Of a stretch of DNA of 64,000 bases, positions 31,675 through 41,709 are shown piece after piece; positions within the stretch are counted from its first letter, which is position 1, and each line of letters opens with the position of its first letter. The notes under the pieces were generated by a model. That model did not search any database. It saw only the letters and a program-made list of their open reading frames with translations, and had not been told where the DNA came from. Source of the DNA: a virus. Made by a program: the position numbers and the translations under genes. Where the stretch lies: the IMG/VR virus record IMGVR_UViG_3300031787_007892, positions 1 to 64,000 of that record; one strand, given 5' to 3'.

Positions 31675-34440
31675 TTATGAACATGTACAATCATTATGTA
31701 CCGAAACTATTGATGTCGCAGTTCCACCCAGTGTAGTTCCGACAACTTCCCAACATCCTGAGTATCCAGTTCCATTCAATCTCACAAAATCGCCGACACT
31801 TACATTCAATAAACCAAAGTTGTTAACCGCAATACTTCTAACTGGTTCAGAACAACTTTCTACGATAAATTTATCAGGTAAAGTTGTTTTTGTAGGAGTT
31901 TGAGTAGGTGTCTTAGTTGGTGTAGGAGTTGGAGTTTTAGTTAAGGTAGGTGTGTTAGTTGGTGTCTTAGTAGGTGTGTTAGTTGGTGTCTTAGTCATAG
32001 TAACCGATGGAGTTACTGTAACAGTTGGCGTAGGAGTTAATGTAGGTGTCTTAGTTTGTGTAGGTGTCTTTGACGGTGACGCATTAGGTGTATATGTTGG
32101 TGTTGAAGTCTTAGTTACAGTTGGTGTTATTGTCGGAGTAACAGAACTAGTTGGTGTTGATGTTGGTGTAATTGTATTAGTTGGTGTTACTGTTGTTGTT
32201 GGAGTTACCGTTGGTGTTACAGTACTAGTTGGAGTAGGTGTTGGTATTAAAGAGTTCTCACAACTTGAACATCCACTGAATGATGCAATAATAGTATTGA
32301 TAGTTAAAGTTGGACTTTGGTCATAAACAATATCCAAATAAGTATAACACTTAGTTGTTCCTGATACATCAGCACTGAAGGTTTGACCTGTTGTTACAAT
32401 AGTACCACCTGATGTTCTCATAGACTCATTGATATAATAAATTTCATCATCAGAACAATCTTGAATTCTACGTACAAACACACACTCGAATTCAGTATCA
32501 TTTATGATATAAGTTGTTGAACCTGATACTGGTACATTTCTTTGTAAACTTGGTGTCGGAGTGACTGTTGGAGTTGGTGTGGGGGTTGGAGTTATATCTT
32601 CAACTGTAACATCGGCATCTACCAAAAGACAAGGATTTGGACTCGGTGTTAAACTAATTGTCGGTGTTGGTGTCGGACAAGTCTCAGTTGGTTCGGGCAC
32701 ATAGTCACAATCAAACAACGCTTGAAAATCAACCGTAATACAGACGTTTGGTGTTGGTGTGGGGGTTGGTGTTGGACACGGTCCTTCTGACCATATCAAT
32801 TCATCCAAATCAGGACAATTTGAAAAACATGGGGTTTTACCCGCCAATATACAATCACCACCTAAAGTATCGGATAAACACCATTTTGTTCCATCATAAA
32901 AAACAGTACCTGATGTGGAACCTGTCCAATATGGTCTTCCATTATAAGTTCCACCCGATGTATAATTTCCATCATACATTGATGTACCTGAAAAGTTTGT
33001 ATATAAACAAAATTCAGTATTACAAGGACTGTAAACAGGTGTAACAGATGGTGTCGGCGTTTGGGTTGGTGTAACAGTTGGTGTTGGTGTTGTTTGATTA
33101 CAGTCCCCAATTACTGTAACAAATACACCCTCAGGTACAATCACACTATATTCACATGCACAAATATTTAATTCAGATAGTTCAGGTACAATCAAATTTT
33201 GATTATCACCATTACAATCTACATATGTTACTGTTGATGGGAACTCCTGAGTATTATTAATTTGATATTCAATACAGTTACTTCCCGGTCCACAACAACT
33301 ATAATCGTCAGTACAAACCGAACAATTATCGTATGGTCCTGTCAGACCACTAATAACATATCTTTCACCAAAACCAGTCATTGGTATTACTTCAGCACAG
33401 CCTGTAAAACCAGTTCCTGTTATATAATACACCTGACCAACATTTATGGTTCCAACATAATCATCGACAACAAAAATTTCGTTTGGTGAACAACATGCCC
33501 TAAATTGATAATCCGTAGGACCAGCTGTTACTGAAGGAGTGGGAGTATTAGAAGGTGTTAAAGTTGGTGTAACCGTATTGGTTGGTGTAACCGTATTGGT
33601 TGGTGTAACGGTTTTAGTTGGTGTAACCGTATTGGTTGGTGTTACTGTTGGTGTTACTGTTGGTGTGACTGTTTTTGTAGGAGTTACCGTTGGTGTAACC
33701 GTATTAGTTGGTGTTACGGTATTTGTAGGCGTAGGTGTAGGTGTTGGGCAAACTTGTGAACAAGCATCGGTATACGAACTTACTAAACCTCTGTGTGGTA
33801 AATTAGGGTTAAAACATACAACATCATTAATACTACCACCGCTCACAAATGTTCCACAACAATCAGTATACGAACAAAGTATATTATCAACGGTACCTGA
33901 AACACAACAAGGGTATGTTGTTAAACAATCATTACAATCAGACCAAGTACCAGGTGTTGTAACATTTATTGTTGTTTCACCTGTCTGAACATAAATTGTT
34001 GAACCTGTGACTCCTGTAATATAAGATGCACACCCAACAAAAGCAAATGTTGTAGGGCTCGTTGTGGCAGTGGTTATAGAAAATCTCCATATTTCACCAA
34101 CGGTTAATGGTCCATATGTATTTTCAAAAGCGAAATCACCCCTTCTAATACTAAAGGTACTACCATCACAACAAGCTGAAAAAGTATAATAACATCCATT
34201 TGGATTTGCAGCGTCACATGCCGGACAAGTACTATATTGTTCAGTTGCAAATGATTGTTCTGGTGGGTCTAAAGAATTAGTAATTGTGTAGTAATAACAA
34301 CTACCGTCACCGGTATAAATAACGGTGCTTACATTTGCGGTCCACGTACCAGCAGTGTCAATTTCAAATGTTCTATAAATTGGAGCACCAGACCCTAAAG
34401 GGTTACAACATTGATAAAAATACCTATTAACTAGTGCCAT
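31675..34440 (-). CDS. Long fibre protein with Cys-rich domains and Thr/Pro linkers
   Basis: A 921-residue protein. Compact domains carry a paired-Cys pattern ([31 protein letters not shown]; also [10 protein letters not shown] and [18 protein letters not shown]). They alternate with linkers made of TPT, TVTPT and TKTPT units at residues about 229-305, 445-465, 605-635 and 735-855. The linkers look like extended, possibly O-glycosylated stalks. I infer a fibre or host-contact protein. TATTTATA lies 7 nt before the ATG. The antisense strand of the linkers opens spurious long Val/Gly-rich frames. Confidence 0.78.
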   Translation of the reverse strand: MALVNRYFYQCCNPLGSGAPIYRTFEIDTAGTWTANVSTVIYTGDGSCYYYTITNSLDPPEQSFATEQYSTCPACDAANPNGCYYTFSACCDGSTFSIRRGDFAFENTYGPLTVGEIWRFSITTATTSPTTFAFVGCASYITGVTGSTIYVQTGETTINVTTPGTWSDCNDCLTTYPCCVSGTVDNILCSYTDCCGTFVSGGSINDVVCFNPNLPHRGLVSSYTDACSQVCPTPTPTPTNTVTPTNTVTPTVTPTKTVTPTVTPTVTPTNTVTPTKTVTPTNTVTPTNTVTPTLTPSNTPTPSVTAGPTDYQFRACCSPNEIFVVDDYVGTINVGQVYYITGTGFTGCAEVIPMTGFGERYVISGLTGPYDNCSVCTDDYSCCGPGSNCIEYQINNTQEFPSTVTYVDCNGDNQNLIVPELSELNICACEYSVIVPEGVFVTVIGDCNQTTPTPTVTPTQTPTPSVTPVYSPCNTEFCLYTNFSGTSMYDGNYTSGGTYNGRPYWTGSTSGTVFYDGTKWCLSDTLGGDCILAGKTPCFSNCPDLDELIWSEGPCPTPTPTPTPNVCITVDFQALFDCDYVPEPTETCPTPTPTISLTPSPNPCLLVDADVTVEDITPTPTPTPTVTPTPSLQRNVPVSGSTTYIINDTEFECVFVRRIQDCSDDEIYYINESMRTSGGTIVTTGQTFSADVSGTTKCYTYLDIVYDQSPTLTINTIIASFSGCSSCENSLIPTPTPTSTVTPTVTPTTTVTPTNTITPTSTPTSSVTPTITPTVTKTSTPTYTPNASPSKTPTQTKTPTLTPTPTVTVTPSVTMTKTPTNTPTKTPTNTPTLTKTPTPTPTKTPTQTPTKTTLPDKFIVESCSEPVRSIAVNNFGLLNVSVGDFVRLNGTGYSGCWEVVGTTLGGTATSIVSVHNDCTCS
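31885..32245. repeat. Low-complexity Thr/Pro-coding repeat array
   Basis: Imperfect repeats of the 6-bp period GTTGGT/GTAGGA with TTAGTT spacers code on the minus strand for TPTKTPT-type linkers. A second large array lies at about 33530-33755. Such arrays can expand or contract in frame. Confidence 0.85.
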
Positions 34441-34447
34441 ATTATAT

Positions 34448-34455
34448 TATAAATA
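34448..34455 (-). promoter_or_regulatory. TATTTATA motif, putative late promoter
   Basis: TATTTATA in sense orientation, 7 nt before the ATG of the long fibre protein. Confidence 0.42.
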
Positions 34456-34471
34456 ATCAAATGTTTGTTTT

Positions 34472-36148
34472 TTATGATTCTTTTCTTAAAGAACCGTCAT
34501 AAAAATCAAATCGGTCATGTTCGGTTGGTGTTAACAATAACAATCCAGGGTTTATATTACCTTTTTTTGTTTCCTGATATATGAAACTCATCCAAGTTTG
34601 TTCAAAAGGTCTGGCCCATTTTGTTTCTAAAAACATTTTTTGATTACCATATTTTGTAACCACTTGTGGCCAATTACAATAATAAACATCACCCAAAGCG
34701 TATGGAATACCTTTATATGTTAATATTTTATTAAAGTTGGTTTTTGGTGCATTTGGGTCTAAACCCATCACAGGTAAATTTGGTTTGTTTGGCCAAAATT
34801 CTTCTCTAATATGTTGTGGTACATTATACCATGACCATTGAGTTCCGTTGTCACCATAAAACTCGGTGTAATTCATTTTTAAGAAATCAAGGTCTTCTTT
34901 CTTAGTAATCTCTAATGAATTAATATACAAATTATTTACAGTTCTATTGAATCCGTTTTTACAAACTTCACCTTTCTTTGGAAAAAAGAACATGTCATCC
35001 TCAAAGAAGAAATAAAAATCAAAATTGTTTTCATCGGCATGTTCGGCAATAAATTGTCTACCACCACAGATACCTAAATTATCTTTCTTAATGTGTTCAA
35101 AACCAAACTCATTACATAACTCAATATATCTTTCAGTTGTTTCTAAATCTGATGAATTATCCAATAGATATTTTTTTGGTCTATCCAAAAAGTTTCTGTC
35201 GTATTGAATCATAGACTCAATCAATGTCTCAAATTGTTTTGGACTATTAAATGTTATAACATAAAGAGCTGAATTATTAATGTTTAAATCTTTGTTTAAT
35301 GATTTTTTACCTGATATATTTTTAACTTCGTATGTATCATTTTTTAAATCTTCACAGAACTTTGAAATTAACCCGTTACCTTCAATTTCAACATAATCAA
35401 TCATATCACTATGTTTATATAACATAATACTAAAGATTGATTCTTCGGTACCCATGTATCCACTTCTTAGTGTCTCGGATAATATGTTGTAATATATTCC
35501 GTTAATATCTGAAAATACGTGTTTTGGTCCGCCAAATAATCCACCTCTACATACTAACTTAACTTCATCACCAGCATATGAATTTATTTTAGGATATGAG
35601 AATCCATGAATTTCGTTGTTTGCATCATATGGAAACGCAACAAAACCAAACTTATCAAAAACCTCAGGTAATTTGTTTTGTATTTTATCGTGCGTAAAAT
35701 ATCCTGGATGAATTGTGTTTGTAATACCAGCATCAATCCAATAAAGATGTTGTGAGTTAAATTGGTCCATAATTCTTGCATCATTCATCAAGAACATTTT
35801 GGACATTACCAAAGGATTATACCACTCAAGTTTTGCTTGTGTTGAATCTTGTAACCAACCAGCTTGTCCAAACCAATCAGGATTATTTCTAATCTCTTGT
35901 ATTTTATCATAAGGAACAGTTTGTTTGAACCATTCCTTATCTCTTGTAATGAATTGTGTATTTGACCTATCTCTTCTTTCAAAAACAAATGATTCTAATT
36001 CGGGTTCACCAAAAATAATCATATTGTTTTCAATTTGTAATAATTGGTCAAATTTATCCAAATAATGTTGAAATGTCCTTGACCATCCTTCACCAAGTTC
36101 GTCACGTTTAATATTCCAAAGTCCTGTTACAACTGTTACGTTACTCAT
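34472..36148 (-). CDS. Bifunctional glycosyltransferase: HtrL/YibB-like plus GT-A domain
   Basis: A 558-residue protein. The N-terminal half (about 1-270) starts VTVVTGLWNI and has HLYWIDAGI and VCRGGLFGG, as in the HtrL/YibB-like family, a putative glycosyltransferase. The C-terminal half has YVITFNSPKQF and the acidic motif FFFEDDMFF near residue 385, typical of a GT-A metal-binding site. I chose the ATG at 36148, since the upstream frame overlaps the previous gene. It lies 1 nt after the stop of the upstream paralogous gene and is the last of the minus-strand glycan cluster. Confidence 0.75.
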   Translation of the reverse strand: MSNVTVVTGLWNIKRDELGEGWSRTFQHYLDKFDQLLQIENNMIIFGEPELESFVFERRDRSNTQFITRDKEWFKQTVPYDKIQEIRNNPDWFGQAGWLQDSTQAKLEWYNPLVMSKMFLMNDARIMDQFNSQHLYWIDAGITNTIHPGYFTHDKIQNKLPEVFDKFGFVAFPYDANNEIHGFSYPKINSYAGDEVKLVCRGGLFGGPKHVFSDINGIYYNILSETLRSGYMGTEESIFSIMLYKHSDMIDYVEIEGNGLISKFCEDLKNDTYEVKNISGKKSLNKDLNINNSALYVITFNSPKQFETLIESMIQYDRNFLDRPKKYLLDNSSDLETTERYIELCNEFGFEHIKKDNLGICGGRQFIAEHADENNFDFYFFFEDDMFFFPKKGEVCKNGFNRTVNNLYINSLEITKKEDLDFLKMNYTEFYGDNGTQWSWYNVPQHIREEFWPNKPNLPVMGLDPNAPKTNFNKILTYKGIPYALGDVYYCNWPQVVTKYGNQKMFLETKWARPFEQTWMSFIYQETKKGNINPGLLLLTPTEHDRFDFYDGSLRKES

Positions 36149-36149
36149 A

Positions 36150-37076
36150 TTAATATTGTAATATATCATGCCAAACCATGTATAAAGGTTTGGGTTTATT
36201 CCAACTTTTATTCCACATTTCAAAATGAAATTCGTCGTGTTGATTTGTTTGATGAACGTCAAATAAAAAATCTAACAAGTGATTTTTATCAAATAAATCA
36301 TAAACTACTTTCATAATAGATTCTTCAGTACATAAAAAATTGTGTTTTAATACTTCAACAGATAATTTCCAAAATTCTTCAATATATTTTTTGAGTTGTA
36401 TTGTGTCACCACCAATTAATCCACCTATTGGAAAATCTCTTACAATATCATAATCTATAATCCCATGTTGTTTGAATTCATAGCTAGTTTGTGCGTTAGA
36501 ACCAACAAGTGTAACAATTTTATTATCACAAATATCATTCAATTTTTCAAATATTTTCGTGTTAAATAATTTAGTAAAATCGTATTGTAACATTTCATTG
36601 TGTTGCCAAGCTAAAGGTCCATTACCACTGTGGTATGATTTATCACCAAATGGAACACAATAACGCCAAGGAAAGATACCAGGATGTTGTAAGCCTATAT
36701 CAACCCAATATACTCGGTCAAAACCATCAAGTTCCTGTTCCAAGACTTGAAACTTTCCCCACATTATTTCAGTACCTCTACCATCAAGACCATTGTTTTC
36801 AAAATTCTTATCTCTAACAATGCTAATTTCTTTGTGAAGTTTCATATCAGTAAGCTCAAGAATTTTAATTTCAAGATTGTCTAAATTATGTGTGTTTTTT
36901 AAACTTAATAATTCTTCTTGATTTTTTTTTTGGGTATAGCAAATTATTGGTAAATTTATACCGCGACAATGACTAATTAACGAACCCCAATATCTTGGTT
37001 TTCTACTTGCTCTTGTTCCTTGAAATGGATACCCCTCAACATCCATCCAATACCCTGTAACTATTTTTGACTTCAT
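36150..37076 (-). CDS. HtrL/YibB-like putative glycosyltransferase
   Basis: A 308-residue protein related to the N-terminal half of its downstream neighbour: KIVTGYWMDVEG at the start, VYWVDIGLQHPGIFP near residue 118, PIGGLIGGDT near 218 and LCTEESIMKVVYD near 245. The WVDIG acidic motif is the likely nucleotide-sugar/metal site. It overlaps the upstream gene by 1 nt. The sugar transferred is unknown. Confidence 0.7.
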   Translation of the reverse strand: MKSKIVTGYWMDVEGYPFQGTRASRKPRYWGSLISHCRGINLPIICYTQKKNQEELLSLKNTHNLDNLEIKILELTDMKLHKEISIVRDKNFENNGLDGRGTEIMWGKFQVLEQELDGFDRVYWVDIGLQHPGIFPWRYCVPFGDKSYHSGNGPLAWQHNEMLQYDFTKLFNTKIFEKLNDICDNKIVTLVGSNAQTSYEFKQHGIIDYDIVRDFPIGGLIGGDTIQLKKYIEEFWKLSVEVLKHNFLCTEESIMKVVYDLFDKNHLLDFLFDVHQTNQHDEFHFEMWNKSWNKPKPLYMVWHDILQY

Positions 37077-37813
37077 TAAAATCTTGTGTGAAAATCGCCG
37101 AGTTTAGTATAAAAAGAAAAACAATTTTGAATCAAATTAAAATAACCTTGATATGCATATTTCATTTCAGCTTCTAAAGCTGAAATTCCTATTTCAAAAC
37201 CATCTGGATAATTTCTGATATCATTAGCTATACTATACCATAAAAATTGTTCCCATCTTTGAACAAAAAATTTAAACTTCCAATTATTTTTGAATACCAA
37301 GAATTGTTCATTAACAACGTGTGCTTCATCCCATTTGTTGTGTTCAAAAACATCATAATCGTACAGTTTATCTTTGAAAAAACTTTGTTCGGGTTCTTTT
37401 TTATGTGGTCCGATTGGAGCGGGTCTTTCGAATAAAAAATCTAAACCATCTTTTTCCATGTAAGACAACATGTTCAATATTTTTTCTTCTGAAAATCCAT
37501 TATGCATTCTCCAATCACCATCAGTAAAAATAATATACTCAGGTTTATCTCCTGTTATTTTTTGGTGTTCCAAAATATGTTTTAAAGACAATACTTTTAA
37601 ATTTAAATTAAAATTGAACCCACCTCGAGAATCATATAATGGTGGGTTTATTACTTTGGTGTGTATTCTATTACCCTGATTTTGAAGTTCATGATTTGTG
37701 GTTGTAATAAAAAATTCACATTCGGTTGTATTATCCCTTAGTTCTTTATAGAAAGATGGTGTAATTGATTCGTACGGTTCATTTACCGCTAAAGTTGTAA
37801 AACAGTATTTCAT
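37076..37813 (-). CDS. Putative glycosyltransferase (GT-A type)
   Basis: A 245-residue protein with YCFTTLAVNEPY at the start and the acidic motif YIIFTDGDWRMH near residue 97, consistent with a DxD site. Residues about 130-190 are rich in Phe and Trp. No GT family can be named with certainty. Neighbours on both sides are glycosyltransferases and the genes abut, so it is part of the same operon. Confidence 0.68.
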   Translation of the reverse strand: MKYCFTTLAVNEPYESITPSFYKELRDNTTECEFFITTTNHELQNQGNRIHTKVINPPLYDSRGGFNFNLNLKVLSLKHILEHQKITGDKPEYIIFTDGDWRMHNGFSEEKILNMLSYMEKDGLDFLFERPAPIGPHKKEPEQSFFKDKLYDYDVFEHNKWDEAHVVNEQFLVFKNNWKFKFFVQRWEQFLWYSIANDIRNYPDGFEIGISALEAEMKYAYQGYFNLIQNCFSFYTKLGDFHTRF

Positions 37814-37816
37814 TAT

Positions 37817-38494
37817 TTATAAATTTAATTCTTTTAAAAATTCCAAACACTTAACACCACTCGGTTTTGTTGGTTCATCGTTTTCGTCTAATTGTATACC
37901 AATAAAAAAATCTTGATTGTCTCTTGGTATGTATGTGTCTTGTTTATCAAAACCAAAATATAAAACATTGGATTTATCAATATTATTGATATACTGATGT
38001 AAAATTTCTTGGTCTGTTCCCCACCTTAAGTCAGACGTATTAACGAATTGTATAAAGTGTTCTTCAAACTTATTTATTTTTCTTTTGATTCCAAACAAAC
38101 CACTTGGCACGGGTGCGTGCCACGGGTGGTCTCTGATAATAAAATAATCTTCATTACTTTGTTCCCATATTCTAATATATTGAACTTCTCTTTCAGATAT
38201 TCTACTATCTAAATCTCTCACAATTGTTGGAATATCTTGTAAGAAAGAAAAAAATCTCCAAAAATATGGAAAATGTATTGATTCTTTTTCACCTAATTTA
38301 ATTTTGGAAACATCAATCATTACTGCGCCCATTTCAGTAAGTTTTTCAACATAACCTTGTAATATATTTTCGGGGTGATAATAAATGACTGTTGTCCAAT
38401 CAGGTAACAATTCCTTATTAATTATTATATTTTTTTCAGCCCCAACATAATATTTTGGGTCATAACCAAAAAGACTAAATGATATATGTTTCAT
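37817..38494 (-). CDS. Putative glycosyltransferase with RDLDSR motif
   Basis: A 225-residue protein starting MKHISFSLFGYDPKYYVGA. The motif TIVRDLDSRISERE near residue 91 is a DxD-like site, and DHPWHAPVPSGLFGIK and DLRWGTDQEIL follow, as in small GT-A-like proteins of Bacteroidota and phages. The third in-frame Met was taken as start because the family begins there. The product overlaps neither neighbour, with a 1-nt gap to the upstream gene. Confidence 0.7.
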   Translation of the reverse strand: MKHISFSLFGYDPKYYVGAEKNIIINKELLPDWTTVIYYHPENILQGYVEKLTEMGAVMIDVSKIKLGEKESIHFPYFWRFFSFLQDIPTIVRDLDSRISEREVQYIRIWEQSNEDYFIIRDHPWHAPVPSGLFGIKRKINKFEEHFIQFVNTSDLRWGTDQEILHQYINNIDKSNVLYFGFDKQDTYIPRDNQDFFIGIQLDENDEPTKPSGVKCLEFLKELNL

Positions 38495-38495
38495 A

Positions 38496-39491
38496 CTACT
38501 CAATAATTTTACTAAAAAAATTCAAAATGTAATCCTCATTAAAATAAATTGGTAATTTATTATCAACAAAAATTGGTTCTTCAAAATATGATTTTAATCT
38601 ATCATTATCTTTATATAACTCATCTAAAAATTCAACTAAACTTTCAAAACTTTCAAATTTGTGACAGTTAATAAAAGATTTAGGATTAAATCCTTCTTCC
38701 TCAATATATTGATTACCATAAAATAATGGTATTGTATTTGCTGCGTAAGCGTGTATAATTTTTTCTTGAGTTAAATTATCAGTATTTGTAAATTGGTAGG
38801 CAATGTTAAACACTGTGTCAGAGAAAAAATTAATCTTATCCCTATATGTTAGTCCATCAATTCTACCCATGTATTCTTTGTTTGAATAATTGTGGTATTG
38901 ATAAGGGTTTAGTGTTTCTTCGTCGGGAACTGTTCTACGCCAAGGTCCTGATGATTTAATGAAATGTTTCTCTTGAATCAAATCAAACAATTTTTCTCTG
39001 TCGGGATTGTTGCTTGATTGGACTATACTACAAAAATGTTTTTTACTTTCGAGTATCTTCGACCCGTCCCTTTTTTTGGTTAACCAATCAAATGGTGTGT
39101 CAAACATTCCTCCTTCATTATGTAAAACAAAAGCATCTAATACTAAAGTTGGGAACCTAAGATATCTCTCATTATCAATATGTTCATAACCTAAAACATA
39201 ATAGTTATCACCTTTATTTAAATGTGCGTTAAAATCGGGTCTAGCTTCACCACTAATAAAAACTTTTTTAATAGAATCATCATATTGATGAATACCTCTT
39301 ACAGTTTCATTTGTGTAATAATCTAATTCGTTTTCACGATAAAATTGATTAGTATAGATTACAATGTCCGGATTGATTGCGTCAATCACAACATTATATT
39401 TTTTATTTAGGATGTTTACAAAGTAATTCATCCAAGAAAAATTTCCAACACCAGGGAAACTAGCTCTAGATAATTTTATAGTTTTTTTCAT
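38496..39491 (-). CDS. Alpha-1,3/4-fucosyltransferase-like (GT10)
   Basis: A 331-residue GT10-type enzyme that would transfer L-fucose from GDP-fucose. The N-terminal half has KVFISGEARPDF. The C-terminal donor-binding region has FNIAYQFTNTDNLTQEKI and then NTIPLFYGNQYIEEEGFNPK, followed by SFINCHKF; these match the conserved FxxxxENxxxxxYxTEK and FNPxSFI motifs, though here ENS is replaced by TNT. It overlaps the downstream end of the GT11-like gene by 4 nt, so they are co-translated. Confidence 0.8.
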   Translation of the reverse strand: MKKTIKLSRASFPGVGNFSWMNYFVNILNKKYNVVIDAINPDIVIYTNQFYRENELDYYTNETVRGIHQYDDSIKKVFISGEARPDFNAHLNKGDNYYVLGYEHIDNERYLRFPTLVLDAFVLHNEGGMFDTPFDWLTKKRDGSKILESKKHFCSIVQSSNNPDREKLFDLIQEKHFIKSSGPWRRTVPDEETLNPYQYHNYSNKEYMGRIDGLTYRDKINFFSDTVFNIAYQFTNTDNLTQEKIIHAYAANTIPLFYGNQYIEEEGFNPKSFINCHKFESFESLVEFLDELYKDNDRLKSYFEEPIFVDNKLPIYFNEDYILNFFSKIIE

Positions 39492-40327
39492 GTATATATG
39501 TTATTAATTGGTACAAAAGTGTATCGGTCTTCGTCATCAACCTTTAAGTTAACAAATTGTGCAAAAACTTCATTGTTTGAATTGGGACCATCGTTAGTTG
39601 TTGGCCAATATATTTTATCTGCGTTTGATAAAAAACTTGCCCAAAATGAAAATGTTCCTTGACAAGCAACAATTTTATTGAACGATGTTATCTCTGAGAA
39701 AATATCCAAGATTCCTGACTCCAAATAAATCGGATTATATTTTTCAATTTTACTGATTAGACTTTGATGTTTATATAAATGGTCGTAACCAACATATAAC
39801 TTATCAAATGACTCATTTTCTAAAATATTAATATAATAGTCATCCGGTAATACAAATCTAGCATCGTCTCTACTGTTTCTTAGCATGATGACCATATCAT
39901 TATTATTACGTTTTGGTCTAACCAAACTTGAATAATAAGAACGAATTTTTTCTTTATATGGTTTGATATAATCATATTTTGTAAAGTATCCTACCACTTC
40001 AATATGATGATTATTAAATTGATTAATAAAACCTTCCAATCCGTTAAAATTAAAAAGGTCAATGTCGTCCATAGTTTTTGTTGGAGACTCAACTCTTTTT
40101 CTACCCGTCAAACTTCCAAAGGGAAATTTTTCATTTACATAATTACCCACACTAGTTAACTCCCGTCTTATTAATGGGTTTGGTGGTAAAATTAAATCAT
40201 AATCTAATATATCTGACGCAACTCTACTTACACCGTAAATAAATAATTTATTACCTAAATTTTTTCTGAACGTTGAAAAATGCCCACCCGACAATCCTTG
40301 AACATATTCATCATAAAATGTTATCAT
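39488..40327 (-). CDS. GT11-like glycosyltransferase (alpha-1,2-fucosyltransferase family-like)
   Basis: A 279-residue protein. The N-terminus has a Gly-rich segment (YVQGLSGGHFSTFRKNLG), and the C-terminal motif KIVACQGTFSFWASFLSN near residue 226 resembles the NSTFSWWAAWL motif of GT11 fucosyltransferases. GDP-sugar binding is inferred, and the match is weaker than for the GT10 gene. It overlaps the GT10 gene by 4 nt and lies 16 nt from the upstream gene. Confidence 0.65.
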   Translation of the reverse strand: MITFYDEYVQGLSGGHFSTFRKNLGNKLFIYGVSRVASDILDYDLILPPNPLIRRELTSVGNYVNEKFPFGSLTGRKRVESPTKTMDDIDLFNFNGLEGFINQFNNHHIEVVGYFTKYDYIKPYKEKIRSYYSSLVRPKRNNNDMVIMLRNSRDDARFVLPDDYYINILENESFDKLYVGYDHLYKHQSLISKIEKYNPIYLESGILDIFSEITSFNKIVACQGTFSFWASFLSNADKIYWPTTNDGPNSNNEVFAQFVNLKVDDEDRYTFVPINNIYT

Positions 40328-40343
40328 TATTATAGGGTATAAA

Positions 40344-41609
40344 CTATAAATTGCCAGTTATTCTTTCACACCATCCTTTAGATTCTGAGTGAGGCCAAAC
40401 AACCCAATACTTTGGTTTATGTGCCGTTTGGAACTCTCTCCATACTTTACAATATCCATCAGGGTCATTCATCATTTGGTTAATTTCAGATTTATCAGCG
40501 TCTTTTCTATATATTGTTTCATCCTGTTCATTGTGGAACGCAACAACCCAAAAATCATAATCTTTTTCAGGTACCGAGCCATAATTAACATCAATACAAT
40601 GTTTAAATATGCTAGCAAAACTTTCTAACCATTTTTCTTCACTTTCAAATTCTTGCGGATTTGGTGGATACTTTTTATCTAAGGTGTATTGTTGTACAGC
40701 TCTTTTTTGAAAAATAAGACCCGCATATTTTTCGTAATCTCTTAATGTTCTTGTAGTTCCGAATCCATAAGGACCATCATGTCCTTCTTGAACTTCTCCG
40801 TCCATACCAAATAGTTTTCTATTCAATAAGTGCGCTTGATTATTTCTTCTAACCCATTCTTTATCATCATCCCATTGTTTGGTTCTACCCTTACGAGTAT
40901 ATTCGTGCCAAATCAATACTTTATGTGGGTGGAATAAGTCATATCCACAAGTGTAAGCTCTTGCTGAAATTGAAATTTCTTCACCGTGAAAATAGTAGTG
41001 CGGATTGTGTTGAACTTCTTTTGAGAATTGTCCTAAGGTAAAACAGTAGTGTGCGGAATAGAATCTTGCTGGTACTGGTTCTGTCATCTCTCTCCAATTT
41101 GGAATTGTCTCAGGTAAGAAGAATACCGCACCTTCAGGAATAAATCTATCAAACGCCATTCTCCAAGGCTCTTGTACCCTACCCGCTGGGTCATTGTCAG
41201 GGTCAAATGATGACACATATCCTGTAAGTAATGGTTTCTTATGTCCTTTCTTTTGAAGTTGTTTAACCATGTTAATCATTTCTTCATCCCAATCAGGTGC
41301 AAACCTCATATGTGAGTCAATTTGAAGTGTATATGCTTCGTCTTTATATAGTTGTTGAACTAAGTGTCTCGCCCAACAAACACCTTCAGCTTCTTGATAA
41401 GGAATATTTAAGATTCTGAATCTATCGTCATTTTCATATTCAGATAAATCATCAAATTTATCATCAGGATGAAATTGTCTTGCAATACCAATGGTAATGT
41501 TTTGGGGGTTCTTAGCGTTTTCCAACATGTTCTTAATTGTTGGAATCAGTTGTGGGTCACGATAGGACGCAATCTGTACAAAAATTTTTGAGTTTTTCTT
41601 AGGTTTCAT
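40344..41609 (-). CDS. GlcNAc-transferase-like glycosyltransferase (PF11397 type)
   Basis: A 421-residue enzyme. It begins KIFVQIASYRDPQLIPTI, has AEGVCWARHLVQQLY near residue 75 and the metal-binding YTLQIDSHMRFAPDWDE near 95, then HYCFTLGQF and FHGEEISISARAYTCGYD near 205. This is the layout of the UDP-GlcNAc:(poly)peptide GlcNAc-transferase-like family, including the HGEE catalytic region. A polypeptide acceptor, such as a Thr-rich fibre linker, is plausible but not shown. It is the first gene of the minus-strand glycan operon. Confidence 0.85.
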   Translation of the reverse strand: MKPKKNSKIFVQIASYRDPQLIPTIKNMLENAKNPQNITIGIARQFHPDDKFDDLSEYENDDRFRILNIPYQEAEGVCWARHLVQQLYKDEAYTLQIDSHMRFAPDWDEEMINMVKQLQKKGHKKPLLTGYVSSFDPDNDPAGRVQEPWRMAFDRFIPEGAVFFLPETIPNWREMTEPVPARFYSAHYCFTLGQFSKEVQHNPHYYFHGEEISISARAYTCGYDLFHPHKVLIWHEYTRKGRTKQWDDDKEWVRRNNQAHLLNRKLFGMDGEVQEGHDGPYGFGTTRTLRDYEKYAGLIFQKRAVQQYTLDKKYPPNPQEFESEEKWLESFASIFKHCIDVNYGSVPEKDYDFWVVAFHNEQDETIYRKDADKSEINQMMNDPDGYCKVWREFQTAHKPKYWVVWPHSESKGWCERITGNL

Positions 41610-41697
41610 TATAAAAATTCCATTTATAAAAGAATATAAGTTTTTACCTAATGAAGTGAATATAAAGAATTGTTTGTACTTTATATTTATATGGAAA

Positions 41698-41705
41698 TAT
41701 TTATA
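41698..41705 (+). promoter_or_regulatory. TATTTATA motif, putative late promoter
   Basis: TATTTATA lies 4 nt before the ATG at 41710. A second TATTTATA-like copy is about 15 nt further upstream. Confidence 0.45.
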
Positions 41706-41709
41706 GTAA

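Noticed and set aside
31885-32245. CRISPR array
   Set aside because: The repeats are short, imperfect, in coding frame and without unique spacers; they encode Thr/Pro linkers.
33539-33988. Long plus-strand frame of Val-Gly-Val-Thr repeats
   Set aside because: It is the antisense of the Thr/Pro-linker-coding array in the long fibre gene, with no independent start signal. The same applies to 31952-32326.
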